Assembly (NCBI RefSeq): GCF_964340395.1 | Contig: NC_135554.1 | Location: forward strand, 26,047,592 to 26,111,591 | Origin: Glandiceps talaboti | Lineage: Eukaryota > Hemichordata > Enteropneusta > Spengelidae | Direction of reading: 5' to 3' | Length of the DNA stretch: 64,000 nt | Part shown: positions 34,340 to 45,699 of the stretch, in pieces | Position numbering within the stretch: the first letter of the stretch is position 1 | Layout: each line of letters opens with the position of its first letter | The notes under the pieces: model-generated | The model's input: only the letters and a program-made list of their open reading frames with translations | The model's database searches: none | What the model was told of the DNA's origin: nothing | Translations under genes and position numbers: made by a program

Positions 34340-34740
34340 TGATTACCGCTGTGGCAGACCTTCCGCCAGTCTTGATAACATCTTAAATGTTTTAAGCAAC
34401 AAAGCAAAAACAACTTATAAAATTGAAATCTCGGTTGTCACGGTAATGGATCATTCAATCTAGGATATCAGTAGTGTCTCATAATAGACTGAAGGCCATC
34501 ATTCGGCAGGCTACAAAGAAACCAACATTTTAAAACTTCCTTCTCATTCCTTTTATGAACGTGGTAATCATTAATGGTCATCTGGTTGCCAGGGCAACAG
34601 AGCAGAGCCACAGACCGCATCAAACTCACCATCAATGCTGCTACAGCTGTCAAAATTACCAAAATTGTTTTTCACACTTTGCAACTAGTTTTATTTCTCA
34701 TGCAAATAATTTTTTAATAATAAATATTCGAAGTGTTGTT
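34340..34740. other. Unique block with an X-box, possible enhancer
   Basis: Non-repetitive, less AT-rich sequence with AATCATTAATGG (homeodomain-like), the X-box listed next and CAGCTGTCA (E-box joined to a TALE-type TGTCA). Such clustering is common in animal conserved non-coding elements. This is inference from composition and motifs only. Confidence 0.3.
34585..34598. promoter_or_regulatory. RFX X-box, full palindrome
   Basis: GTTGCCAGGGCAAC consists of two perfect RFX half-sites, GTTGCC and GGCAAC, separated by AG. It matches the consensus GTNRCC-N(0-3)-RGYAAC at every fixed position. It is the best transcription-factor-site match that I see in the window. Confidence 0.5.
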
Positions 34741-36429
34741 GCATGACAGGAACATTAACAACCCTGAGGTGAGAAACTCCCTTTACAACAAAATCACCGC
34801 CGTTGACACTGTTTTCCTATATGTACTCCAATCTCTCTGATGACACACTTTCATCTTATATTTCCTCTGTTGAACATAAAAATGTCAACATGTTTGCCCT
34901 TCTTCCTCCTTTGGTGTGATATTCTCTGTCAGAAAATTAAATTTTGCCCCCGAAGGTATCGTCGGTTGAGGATGACTGATGAGTAGCACTACAATTGTAA
35001 GGAATAACAAACTAATACCCCAAGCTTCACTGAACCGGTGTATTCCACATTCTAATTACGTCTTTTCATGATCCTAATTTCGTACTTACATGGAGAGAGT
35101 GTTATATTTTGTTGTATAATAGCATCATGTTACTCTTAGGCCTTCTTGATAATACATGGGAATACTCACTTGGCCACGATCATCTTTTTGACTTTTTTTC
35201 CAAATAGAAGTCCTTAATACAGTCAATCCTATCTTGTGCTTATTCTATTGTTAGCTACTTTCATTCCTACATCTACCCCGTTTCCTTTTTTTTCTCTTCT
35301 AGTTTTAATATCTTTTGACCTTTCATTTACGATTTAATGTCAGCTGGATAATTGTACAGGAATAATACGTCCTTTTACTGGCACAAGTGATGTTATTACA
35401 GTCTCATTCAGGGCACCTTTAATCTTTAATTCTACCTCTCTTTGTACTTTTGTTCCTCGATTACATGTGAGACTTCACAGCTGTTCCAGCTCATCACAGT
35501 CATCTGTACCAAACTTTTTTTCAGCCCAATCGCTTCTAATTATTACCGCTTAAATTTATCCAAACATTTGCCAAACACTTCAATAATCAACTAAGCTGTA
35601 ACATATTTCACTTTTTTGTTCCATTTGTTTTGTAATGCGGTTTGGTCTGGGTATTATATTTGACTTTATTCAATATAACATTCTGTTCAAATATTTATGT
35701 TCTGTATGATTCATTTGTCTCTATTGTACTATTTTGCACATTCTGACAAGACATCTGTGCACCAGTCACTTATTTTCCCATTTCTGTTAACAATGATGTT
35801 CTAAATTTTTCATTATAACACTTGTCTATAGATTTTCAACTATAAGGACTAAATAATTATATTTTGAAAAAAGAAATCGACAAACACAATGATTTGGTGA
35901 CAGATATTTTAAAGTTTAATGTACTAGAAAATTCACTTTCCTGACTGAAGACTATTTCTACATGTGATTTTTTAGGATTTATTTTCCTTTTCTTTTTACT
36001 TTTTCCCACTTTTTGAGTCTTCCTGTCTTTTTGAAGAAATGCATTTTGACTCATTTCATGCTGAAAACAGACACAAGTTTAAGGAAATATGTTTCATTTT
36101 TTTTAAATTTTTCAATTTTGTTTCACATTTAGACTACCGTACATGCATGTATTGAAAATTCAATCTGACAAAGGTTACTTCATCACTACATAGCAGGAAT
36201 AATCCTATAAATAAATAATAAACTAATTATACTTCCCACATATATCCATCTAGAAATTAAAATTCAGTCAATCTTGATATTAAACAATAATATTCCTATG
36301 ACTTGAACATTTAGCTTTAAACTCTACAACTCTCATTCAGTACATTGAAGATGATAAGGGACGATAATAAGGGACAATTGTACATGTACAATGTCACACA
36401 AGCTCACTATACAAACATAGTTCATTTGA
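34741..36429. other. Non-coding stretch, T+C-rich strand
   Basis: Especially from 35160 to 35860 the plus strand is T-rich with TTTTC-type words. No exon, RNA gene or repeat is recognised. The 65-codon K-rich minus frame at 35857-36054 is accidental. Confidence 0.5.
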
Positions 36430-36441
36430 GGGGGGGGGGGG
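36430..36441 (+). repeat. G12 homopolymer
   Basis: Twelve consecutive G bases, unusual in this AT-rich window. It can take part in G-quadruplex structures and is prone to length errors in sequencing. Confidence 0.9.
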
Positions 36442-37183
36442 TCATGGCGTCAATGCAATTGCTGAACTTAATTTTTGCACTTCTACCAAATTTCGAAAAT
36501 GTTCACACCTTCAATGTTAATAGCTTCTGTATTTACTACTGAGATGTTGATAAGTTGACAAAAATTTACCTCTAATGTGAGATATGGTGATGGGTTTCTG
36601 GTAGTATTTTGATGTGGTTACTATCATCTTAGTAAACAGGTTCATAAGGTTGGAACATTTTTTTACATTGCACTGATCGTAGCGGTGTGACCAATACAGT
36701 TTTCATCATGGTTTACATTATATATAAAAGTGTGATGTTGCACTTGTGAACGTTCGTTAAGGGGGAGGGGAGAGGGGGAGTGGGTGGGAGGTTCTCCTAC
36801 ACAATGATTTTCATTCACTGAGCTTGTGCGACATTGTGTAATCATCCCTAAATGTTATCATTAATTAATAACAAGAAATTATCATACAGTATTTTGATAC
36901 TTCTGTTGATTGTCAAAGTTTAATGCTAGAAATAATTACAAAGTTTAGCTTCTTTAACCGATTCTAGATACTTCATTACTTTCACAACATTTTACAGTAA
37001 CTGAAATATAAATTAGACATTCATCTTTGATTTTACATATACACATAAAACCTAGATAAAATAGCATTTTTATTTTTATTTTCTTGTAATCTAAAAAATT
37101 CAAAAAGATAATTTATTCTAATATACAACAAGAAAAAAGTAACCATATTTTTATAATAATCCTTTTGATATGTTGTACAAAAA
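36442..37183. other. Non-coding stretch around a G-rich tract
   Basis: AT-rich DNA without genes. It is interrupted only by the G-quadruplex-like tract at 36761-36791. Confidence 0.5.
36761..36791 (+). other. Potential G-quadruplex tract
   Basis: The order of G runs is GGGGG-A-GGGG-AGA-GGGGG-AGT-GGG-T-GGG, giving five runs of three or more with loops of one to three bases. This meets the usual G4 pattern on the plus strand. It stands out against the surrounding AT-rich DNA. Confidence 0.7.
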
Positions 37184-37450
37184 GATTAGGGTATTTGTGA
37201 TGTCATCATCAGAGATTTTCACATAATGTGTAGGAAATCCATAAAATGGCTGGATACATGTTGCGTGCAATAAGGATTAGAGGTAGTTGTGATGTCACTA
37301 ACAAAGGTATCCCATGAACCCTTGCAGGCAATCCACAAAATGGCTGAACACATGTAAGGGATTAGGGTAGTTGTGATGTCATCATCAGAGTTTTTCCCAT
37401 GAACCCTTGCAGGAAATCCATAAAATGGCCAAACGCAAGTCAAGTGCAGT
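37184..37450. repeat. Three copies of an 85-91-bp unit
   Basis: Each copy starts GATTAG(G) at 37184, 37275 or 37360, continues with TTGTGATGTCA and CCCATGAACCCTTGCAGG, then CCA(T/C)AAAATGGC. The first copy is the most diverged. The third ends just before the TTTAG array. Confidence 0.85.
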
Positions 37451-37488
37451 AGGGCTTCTTTTTATGACTTCATAGTTAGATAGTGTTG

Positions 37489-37552
37489 TTTAGTTTAGTT
37501 TAGTTTAGTTTAGTTTAGTTTAGTTTAGTTTAGTTTAGTTAAGTTTAGTTTA
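37489..37552 (-). repeat. TTTAG pentanucleotide array, possible retroelement tail
   Basis: About twelve TTTAG units with one substitution. On the minus strand the flank reads TTTGAATAAACTAAAC and then (TAAAC)n, so an AATAAA signal is followed by a pentamer tail, as in many non-LTR elements. No coding part is visible upstream on the minus strand, so the retroelement origin is only a suggestion. Confidence 0.75.
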
Positions 37553-37959
37553 TTCAAAGTTGATTTCAAGGTTAAATAACAAGGTACTATTTTATCACAC
37601 AAAAATTATATGTAAGTTGATAGCAATACAAGTGTACTAAAGATAGAAATTACTCTGACTGTACTTTTCCCTTATACATGATAAACTGGGTGTAATATAA
37701 ATAGTAGTATATAGACTGTCGACAGTCTAAGTAGTATAGGGCATAACTAGAAACACTATCTGTAAACATGACAAACTTTATATGCAGATGTACAAGGCTT
37801 AAAATATCAACAATGAACGCAATTTAAAAATTCACCAATTAGATTACATCTCTTTCAATTCCTTCAAGTAATAGCGTATCATTAGAAAAATTCTGATTTC
37901 GATCTTTTTGTTAAACTTAGTACCTTGTTTTCCTTGAAAGGCATGTAAAAATGGAAAAC
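37553..37959. other. AT-rich non-coding stretch
   Basis: Nothing recognised. It may include the body of an eroded retroelement whose tail is the TTTAG array. Confidence 0.45.
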
Positions 37960-38460
37960 TCAAAAAGACAATTGGCCTTTCAATGTCTACGACAGATCAC
38001 GATTCAAAGGTAGGATTGCTTTTCATTCAAATTAGCGTACTTCGATCGGAATAATTCTTTGTCTATTGTGTCTGCTCACGGACTTGTCATTTGAAATGTC
38101 ATCCAGGCATCGCTTGTACCATGAGTAATACGTAAAACAATGCTTATTAAACTATTAATGAAACGGTCTCGTGGACATCTCTAGCATTAATGTAGAAACC
38201 ACAAAGTTTACCTAGATTAGACTTTAATGGACTTTGGGCTTATTAATATTCAGTGGAGTGTCCAGATCACACAGTTTGCTTGACAGCTCTATTGCCGCAC
38301 AGCACACAATCATTTGGAAGCCTCACTATACAGTCAAAATTAACAGCCAATGTGAAGCGGAGCATTGATTTGCTAGTTAATGGAAGGCTGGTAAAATATT
38401 GCCCTTAGCTAGACTAATATTAGACTACGAAGAGTGAGGGTTTTGGCATCAATATCACTG
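37960..38460. other. Unique block, candidate regulatory element
   Basis: This stretch lacks simple repeats and shows many words typical of developmental enhancers: ACAATTGG, ATTAAACTATTAATG (about 38147), GCATTAATG, TTATTAATATTC and TTGACAGCTC (TALE-type TGACAG). It has no open frame or splice signal. Function is inferred from sequence character only, and cross-species conservation would be the test. Confidence 0.3.
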
Positions 38461-40291
38461 TAGCTGTGACATGGTCACCATTCATTCCACTATGTGTTAA
38501 CCCACCCTATGTCTATTACACAGATACAGCAATCACAAAAACTTTATTCACCCCATTTATCAACCTTACTTTTCTTCTTAACAAATTAACGTTTGACATG
38601 TCACTTTCTATACACTTAACCTCTGTGTGTATAACTGTATGTCTTTGGTGTAATATACCTCTATGTGTAGAAGTTTACATGTATATCTTTGGCAGAATGT
38701 GTCCATCTATTTACAGCAAAACTTACGGTCTTTTTTCTCTAATACCTGCCATAACTCTATTCAAATAATAACTGTGATAGTCAAATAAATCAGTGTATAA
38801 CCATAGTTAGATATAGGACTGACCCCAATGTTTACCCAATTTATCCATACCCTCAAGTACATAGGCAATGTTTTGATAGGCCAAGGGTCCATACAAGAAT
38901 ATTTCATTTCAATTTTTCTGATGTTATTAATAACTCTGGTTAAGAATGTGTTGTGGATTCAATATCTCTCACAGCAAAACTGCTACTTTGGCGTCAAGTT
39001 GACATGTCGACTGCCAGAAGCAATTTATTGTAACTTTTGAAATGAAACTCTAAAAGACAGCTTCATTTCCTTCCCATGTCTATCCATGATGCATCCTACA
39101 CTGTTACAGATGAGAAATTGTTTTTTCATCAGATTTGAGACATATAAATGGAGTTCTTATGATAATACTCTAGTAATACAACAAAAGATTCCACTCGCTG
39201 CATGAAACACTTAACCTGTTGTGGTCCAAAGGTTTCACACAACTGTCACCAAAAACTGATAAATGATACAACTATAGCTGATGAAATAAATTTCCAGATA
39301 TCCACACTTATTTTCCTTCCCTGAATTTTCACAGACTATGAATTTTTTTTGGACATTTTTATCCCTCTTGGGCAAAAAGAATTACAATATTGTACAGTAT
39401 AGTTTTTATATACTATATAATCTATAATTATTAGAAATACGTATGAATAAAAAACAGGAATTTCCATAAAGATACTTCAAATATTAAGGTAGAATGCGCC
39501 TCTGGACAAATTTTAGTGAAAATCAAAGTTCATAAAAATCTCTCCTAACTTTGCCATATGAAAGTTTGCTTCTGGTCATTTTGAAATAATAAAAGAAATT
39601 TGGAGTCCACCATCTTGTTTTTAAGAAAATTGTCAATCTTTTATTTTCTCATATCAAAATATTCATCAGCCATATTGGATTCTAAAATAGATAAATTTTG
39701 AAAAGATTTTGATCTCTATTAGAAATAATTGTATGGAGACCGCTGATTTTTAATTCAGAATAGGTTGGAGATTTCCTAAATAAGTTAAGAGGAAAAGTAT
39801 CACATTATTTCCAAGGGCTATTTCACATTAATACCTATTTGCAAAATATTCCACTAAATTTGACTGACTTAAAATTACAGTGACTGAACATGATAAAATA
39901 TTGAACCACATCAAACATTCTCGCTAAACTTTGAATATAATATTTGTTTTCATTATCATACCTACTTTATACCTTATGCAACTGGAGGGGAAAAAAACAG
40001 CAACAACACTTCATATAAACAGCTCATTCATTTATAGTGGTTATTTTATGCTGCAATATCACATAACACCATTTTTGATCATATATCAGTTGCATACAGT
40101 CTGTAAATTCTAAAAATTACAATTTCAACACACATTCCTTTCTAATAATCTAAACACCCTTAGAGGAATGATATTAGTAACCATGTTTTCTATTCACCAA
40201 AATATTCATTTTCAGTTTGTCTTGGTACCAGCAATCGTACACACCAACATTCAATTTCACACTGATATAGTGCTATAACATATTTCCAATT
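38461..40291. other. AT-rich non-coding stretch
   Basis: No gene or clear repeat. A 100-codon plus frame at 38466-38768 is cysteine- and isoleucine-rich with no recognisable domain. It is most likely chance. Confidence 0.5.
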
Positions 40292-40458
40292 TTTTCTCAT
40301 CATTTTTCATTATTTGGGGATACAACAGAGATGAACTTTTCAAAATTTGTTTTAGCAACCATAAATTAACATATATGGATTCTTTCTCATCTTTTTTCAT
40401 TAGCTGAGGATATAACAGAGCTGGCTTTTTTAAAATTTGTTTTGGCAACCATAAATTT
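40292..40458. repeat. 90-bp direct duplication
   Basis: TTCTCATC.TTTTTCATTA, ATA(C/T)AACAGAG, CAAAATTTGTTTTAGCAACC and CATAAATT occur from 40294 and again from 40384 with a few differences. Confidence 0.8.
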
Positions 40459-41328
40459 TTATCAAGCATCTTAAACATTATAAACTTTGATTAGTTTGTT
40501 TGGTAAAACACACGTTATCATTTTCAATTTGTGTATTCTGACATAATTTGGCAAACTTTCAGGAATATTTTTGTCATAGGTATACAATATGACAGTTTCA
40601 AAAAACATCATTTTTTATTGAAAATATTTGCACAACATCATGACACCACACTAATTTTTGGTGATTTGCAGAATTTATCCATTACCATGCAGTATATTAC
40701 AGAAATGTTCCACAAAAGTGTCAAAGTTTATAGTCATCAGAAAAAATACATAATTTTCATAGAAACTTTAATTTTGTAAATTTTTTATGTCTTTTGCCAA
40801 GAGTTCTGATCATCCAATATCATATTGCAGGCATATTTTGTAATTCAACAGACAGCCAAATCACTTGTTGGAACAGAAAGCTTACCTGTCAGGCAATGAG
40901 ACTATGCAATACTATACAGCTCAATATTTCATTAATTTTCCAGTGCTTTCAATGGGTAATCCATATTTTTCCAGGAACTATTATTTTCAATTTCAAACTT
41001 TAGAACTTTCAAGGACTTGCCAAAATAAAGAGAATCATACAGGTGTACATATATATTTTAATCGTCCTCGCCATGGATAATTTAGGTAAAAGTCAGTGAA
41101 ACAAAAAGATACAGGCCTTTTTAAACTGCCTGACATATCCACTAAAGATACACCCAGTAGTTTCAAAGATTTTTTTATCAAAATTCACCTTTTCATAAAT
41201 AATTTTAATAATCAATGATTTGGTTGCTTGTTTGCCAACTACATGTAGCCACTGAAACTAACTTCTCCATCAATGCCACTGATGTCCATCCAGGGATTTT
41301 TGACTATAAGATGTTCACCAACACTTTA
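40459..41328. other. AT-rich non-coding stretch
   Basis: Unique AT-rich DNA without exons or RNA genes that I can support. Confidence 0.5.
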
Positions 41329-41361
41329 CATACACATATACATGTATACACAAATATATAT

Positions 41362-41396
<35 letters not shown>

Positions 41397-41547
41397 TATG
41401 CACACACACGCATGTATATACATACGCACACATGCACGTACACATGTGCATGTGCACACACACATACATACATGCATACATACATACATACACACATACA
41501 CATCTACCAGTACACACACACATACATTCACACAAACATACACATTA
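41329..41547. repeat. Compound TATACA / GACA / CACA microsatellite
   Basis: Runs of ATACAC and ATATATA lead into (GACA)n at about 41364-41396, then mixed CACACA, CATACA and CATGCA words. Several open frames on both strands are artefacts of low complexity. Confidence 0.93.
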
Positions 41548-42209
41548 TGCCATCCTATACCACACTACTGTATCTCAGTCAATTCTGCTAACAATGCTAA
41601 CAAAAACACTAGACATACAGAGCAGACAGGAGTTTTTGTACATGGCAATTTTACATACTGTAATATCAGATTGGGCTGGAATATTTGGATAGCCATCTAA
41701 TTATTCCATTCATTTAATCATATTAGTTATTGATACTTTGTTTGTCTTCTACTCTACTTCCTTTGTTTCCAAAGTAAACACTATAAAATATTGACTAAAC
41801 TGAAACTATAAAACATGATAAAACCATTAATTGGCTTAAAATTTTAATTGATCTCTAAGTCCACAAAAACCATACCAATACGTGAATACCTAATATTTAG
41901 GTATCTGGTAGTAACCTATCTAATTATACTACAGAACTTCTTTTGGCACGCTTCCCATGGCTTTCATCTATATATGGTGCAGTAAATCATTTTCTCATTG
42001 ATTTTACGTGCTTCTGAAAATGTTGTAAGGTTTTCTGCAAACCTAACACAGTATTGTTACTTCAGGCAGTTTACGCAATAAAAACATCAATGCTTTTCAT
42101 TTGTACAAAATAATGACTCAGTCCATACAGACAATGGAGATCATAGATCCTAACTTTTGATAATAACTACATATTGTTTCAGCTTTTCCAATAAATATGT
42201 CCCTCAAGA
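41548..42209. other. AT-rich non-coding stretch
   Basis: Nothing recognised. It lies downstream of the candidate exon that follows (which is on the minus strand). Confidence 0.5.
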
Positions 42210-42433
42210 TTAATTCAGCACTTGTCTGACATTTGCAGTCGGAGTTTTGGTACAGGCAGAGATAAATGTACCGTGTATGATTATGCCTTTACACCAAGCT
42301 TCAATTTCACATTTCCTTCGCTTTACAGGTAAATCTGTCCCATAAGAATAATTGAGAAGTGCTCTGACAATCTTAGAAATATCTAAGGATCTATGGTCTA
42401 CACTCAAAGGTATATTGAATTCCTGTAAGAATG
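42210..42433 (-). CDS. Weak candidate terminal exon, unknown product
   Basis: On the minus strand a polypyrimidine-poor but acceptable acceptor, CTCATTCTTACAG, ends at 42423, followed by a frame of about 70 codons to a TAA at 42210. The peptide begins EFNIPLSVDHRSLDIS and contains PVKRRKCEIEAWCKG and two further cysteines. The composition is more protein-like (charged, balanced) than other frames here. The frame also has an upstream ATG at 42455. I recognise no domain, see no partner exon and no poly(A) signal close by, so chance remains the more likely explanation. Confidence 0.15.
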
Positions 42434-42494
42434 AGTCAAAATATTCATCTTTCATTCAAAATCTAAACAGGAATCAAAAGTGAACTAGACACAC

Positions 42495-42880
42495 TCAAAT
42501 GGGGCATCAAACCACATCTCACAATCAATGTAAAATGGGGCATCAAACCACATCTCACCATCAATGTAAAATGGGGTGCCAAACCACGTCTCCATGTCTA
42601 GGTTAAGTGTTAAACCACATCTCCACATCTATTTTAAGATGGGACGCCAAACCATGTCTCTGCATCTATTTTAAGATGGGGTGCCAAACCACATCTTTGC
42701 ATCTATGTTAAGATGGGGCGTCAAACTACATTTCCGCATCTGTGTTAAGATGGGGCATCAAACCACGTCTCTGTGTCTAGGTTAAGTGTCAAACCATGTC
42801 TCCAAATCTATGTTAAGATGGGATGCCAAACCATGTCTCATCTATGTTAAGATGCATCTACACAAGCTTTTAAGATGTAT
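42495..42880. repeat. Degenerate ~36-40-bp tandem repeat
   Basis: About ten copies of a unit like GATGGGG(C/T)(A/G)(T/C)CAAACCAC followed by (A/G)TCTC, then CATCTATGTTAA. Two copies have lost the GATGGGG part. Copies are moderately diverged. Confidence 0.88.
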
Positions 42881-43014
42881 ATAAGATGTGTCTTAGCACA
42901 GGTGTGAAATTCTAGTTTGTCACAGATCTACAGACTATAGTATATACATGTGTTGATTTGTTAGAATTAAAGGACAAAGAAATCTTTCATTTTAATACTG
43001 CTATCTATCTATCC

Positions 43015-43437
43015 TAGAAGGATACCCACAGATGAGGAAATGGAGAGGGATACCCTGGGGCGGGAAAGTGAAAAGAATATCCTGAGATAGAGAAGGGAAA
43101 AGGATACCCTGAGGTGGGTAGGGGAGAAGGACATACTGAGCTAGGGAAGGGGAAGGGATACCCTGAGGTGGGTAGGGGAGAAGGACATACTGAGCTAGGG
43201 AAGGGGAAGGGATACCCTGATGTGGGGAGGAAGAGGGATACCCTTGAATGGGGATAGGGAAGGTGATACACTGAGGTGGGGAGGGGAGTGGCATACTCTC
43301 AGATAGGGAGGGGAGATAGATACACTGAGTTAGAGAGAGGAATGGCATACCCTGAGGTAAGGAGGGGAGTGGCATACCCTAAGATAGGAAGGGGAGTAGC
43401 ATACCCTCTGATAGGGAAGGGAGACACCCTGAGGGGA
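43015..43437. repeat. 27-33-bp purine-rich tandem repeat
   Basis: The unit is like CATACCCTGAGGTAAGGAGG followed by GGAGTGG (27 bases), with longer variants of about 30-33 bases in the left half. A block near 43110-43160 is duplicated almost exactly at 43165-43215. The strand is purine-rich (GGGGAGG, GGGAAGGG). The minus-strand proline/serine-rich frame of 124 codons arises from the repeat and is not evidence of a gene. Confidence 0.92.
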
Positions 43438-43639
43438 TTTGAGACATCAACTTTGTTTTCATTTTCATACCAAGACAAACTAATCGTATCAGAAGGACTT
43501 CAATCAGGACTACATATGACATGGTGTGGCTGGGGGTGGTTGATGGTGATAAGGTGGGATGGGTTGTACCTGGGTTGCACTTATAACTCCAACCACAACC
43601 TCAAGATTTGTCATTATGGTTGCCATCAAGCAACATTAG

Positions 43640-43756
43640 GAAGAAATCAAAAGTACCTGTGCTGTTGAGTAGGGTCAGACTGAACAATGGAAGAAACCAA
43701 AGTACCTGTGTTGTTGAGTTGTACCTGTGTTGTTGAGTAGGGTCAGACTAAACAAC
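43640..43756. repeat. Short nested duplication
   Basis: GTACCTGTG(C/T)TGTTGAGT occurs three times (about 43653, 43692 and 43712) and AGGGTCAGACT twice (about 43671 and 43739). Confidence 0.85.
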
Positions 43757-44566
43757 ATCCTTCTTCTGTATAGACATGATTAATTTAATCAAACACAGCC
43801 AGTGTTGGTTGTATTCAAACCAAGACTGCAGTAGTAATACAAACCGTGTATACTAACAGATCAGCTATCGACATCTCCAATAATACATACGACAGAAAAA
43901 TCTGAACAACAGCACACACATATAGTTGATAATCTGACATTTTTAGACAAGTTACTTGTACTACTACATTTGTATTATCTGACAAATATTGTCTTCTAAA
44001 CCAAATCTGATTCTGTCCTGTGTATCACTTTAAAACACAAGCACGTTACTATGGTAACGAGGCTTATTATGGTCTCGTATGACAGGTTCATACAGAATAC
44101 AAATTTAACATTGAAAATTAATCACATATCAAGTTTCAATGTTAAAGCTACACAGGCTCCCATTTAATGAAACCAATGTATCATACTTACAGTTTACTGA
44201 GATCAACCTCCAGGCAAACAGATCACACACTAATCCCACACTGCATGAAGCACGGCTACAAGATTAAACAGAAATTTATAAAAATTAGTACATATTAAAA
44301 AATAAACCAAGTGTTATAAGAGAATTAATACTTTATATGTTAATGCATTTATATATATATATTTATATATATGTCATGACTCGGAGGGTGACAATCTAAG
44401 GGTCACAAAAAAAATATATTTCTGAACATCAAAATGAAAAAGGTTTGACAAGATGATTGATAAAGATCAGTGTTTTTGTTGAGGGTTGTACTTTATATGC
44501 AGAGCTATATATCTAATATAAAAGCCACCTGAGTTTCTCAGATATTTTATGATGGTTCCCCACAAA
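43757..44566. other. Non-coding stretch
   Basis: AT-rich DNA with an alternating TA tract at about 44350-44372. The X-box-like palindrome at 44045 is listed separately. No exon is supported. Confidence 0.5.
44045..44058. promoter_or_regulatory. RFX X-box-like palindrome
   Basis: GTTACTATGGTAAC differs by one base from the palindrome GTTACCATGGTAAC, a standard high-affinity RFX site type. No neighbouring gene is visible. Confidence 0.35.
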
Positions 44567-44946
44567 TATTATGGTAAAAGTTATAGATATGTAAGCGCCA
44601 CCCTGAATTATGGAATGACTTGCCTCTAGATACACAGAAATGTAAAACAGTGACTTATTTTAAAACCATTCTTAAAACTCGCCTTTTTAAACAGGTCTAT
44701 GGCCTATAAATAAGTTGGTATTGACTTCTTCATTATTTATCAGACCTTATTTTGTTTTTTAATATGCATCTCTTGCCATTTAAACTTGCATACAGTTGCT
44801 TTTTTCTAGGTTTATCATGTTTTTACAAAGTGTTTTTTTCTTGATTTGTCTCATTTTAATACATGTAGTTCCTGTTATGCACCTATGAACACTTTCTGGA
44901 TATATGGTACTCTATAAGTGCTTATTTATTATTTATTATTATTAAC
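44567..44946 (+). mobile_element. L2/CR1-like non-LTR retrotransposon 3' end
   Basis: The plus frame 44596-44709 reads ELWNDLPLDTQKCKTVTYFK and then TILKTRLFKQVYGL before a stop. L-W-N-D-L-P, then F-K-x-x-L-K-T-x-L-F, is the standard C-terminus of the reverse transcriptase ORF in CR1/L2-clade elements. A frameshift just upstream leaves SYRYVSAT in another frame, where the family usually has a Y-x-x-A-P motif. A 3' UTR of about 200 bases ends CTCTATAAGTGCTTATTTATT and a TTATT repeat, also typical. The copy is 5'-truncated and dead. Confidence 0.8.
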
Positions 44947-45054
44947 AAGTACATACATATAAGCAAGTATTTACCACTTTACTACTTAACACATATACTG
45001 TGGTTTATAATTTTTAAGTACTTGTATCTTTAGAAATGAGAATATCTTTTTATT

Positions 45055-45517
45055 GGGATCACCTTCCAAGATATATAAAAAAAATTCATAAGTTCACCTC
45101 ATGATTTTACATCCCATAATTTTCCCTTGGTTGCTAAGAAACACCAAATTCAAACTCCTGTACACCTCAAATATTCTTTGCAATGGTACACCGTACACTG
45201 TTGCCTCATGTGTCATACCAGACATGAATATTTATGAGATGAACAATGCATATTCATGAATATTTATATGAAGGTAATAAGCACTTAGGAGTCATGACTA
45301 TTCATTGCTCATCTAATAAATATTCATATTTGCTATAAATATCCATGAGATAACAGTGTACCACTGCTCAGAACAATAGAAATGAAAAATGATTTCAATC
45401 TGATGTTTCTTGGCAACCAACGAAAATTATTTGATGTAAAATCATGAAATGAAATGAAATGACCCTCCAGAACCCAAAGTTTCTTAAAATTCCTTCATTT
45501 CCTGGAGTGGTGTTCCC
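45055..45517. mobile_element. Palindromic MITE-like element
   Basis: Left end GGGATCACC and right end GGTGTTCCC are near reverse complements. The arms then pair almost to the centre: CATGATTTTACATC, TTGGTTGC(T/C)AAGAAACA, TGGTACAC and GAATATTTAT all have inverted partners in the right order. Total length is about 463 bases with a centre near 45285. Possible flanking duplications (TTAT or TTTAT) are ambiguous in AT-rich DNA. There is no coding capacity. It differs in termini from the TTAA-flanked element at 24315. Confidence 0.82.
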
Positions 45518-45699
45518 TTTATAAATATACAAAGTTTACTAATTGGGTGATACATATATCAATAAAAGTATAGCACAACGTCTGAATGTTTGAAATCAAT
45601 ATATCTATCAAATTATGGTTTCTATGAATATGATAAAAATGACATCTGAAAAAAAATATCTTGTACTGGCATAATACATATCAAAAGAAACAATAATAT

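Noticed and set aside
43001-43375. Proline/serine-rich 124-codon minus frame
   Set aside because: Explained by a purine-rich 27-33-bp tandem repeat. No start or splice context.
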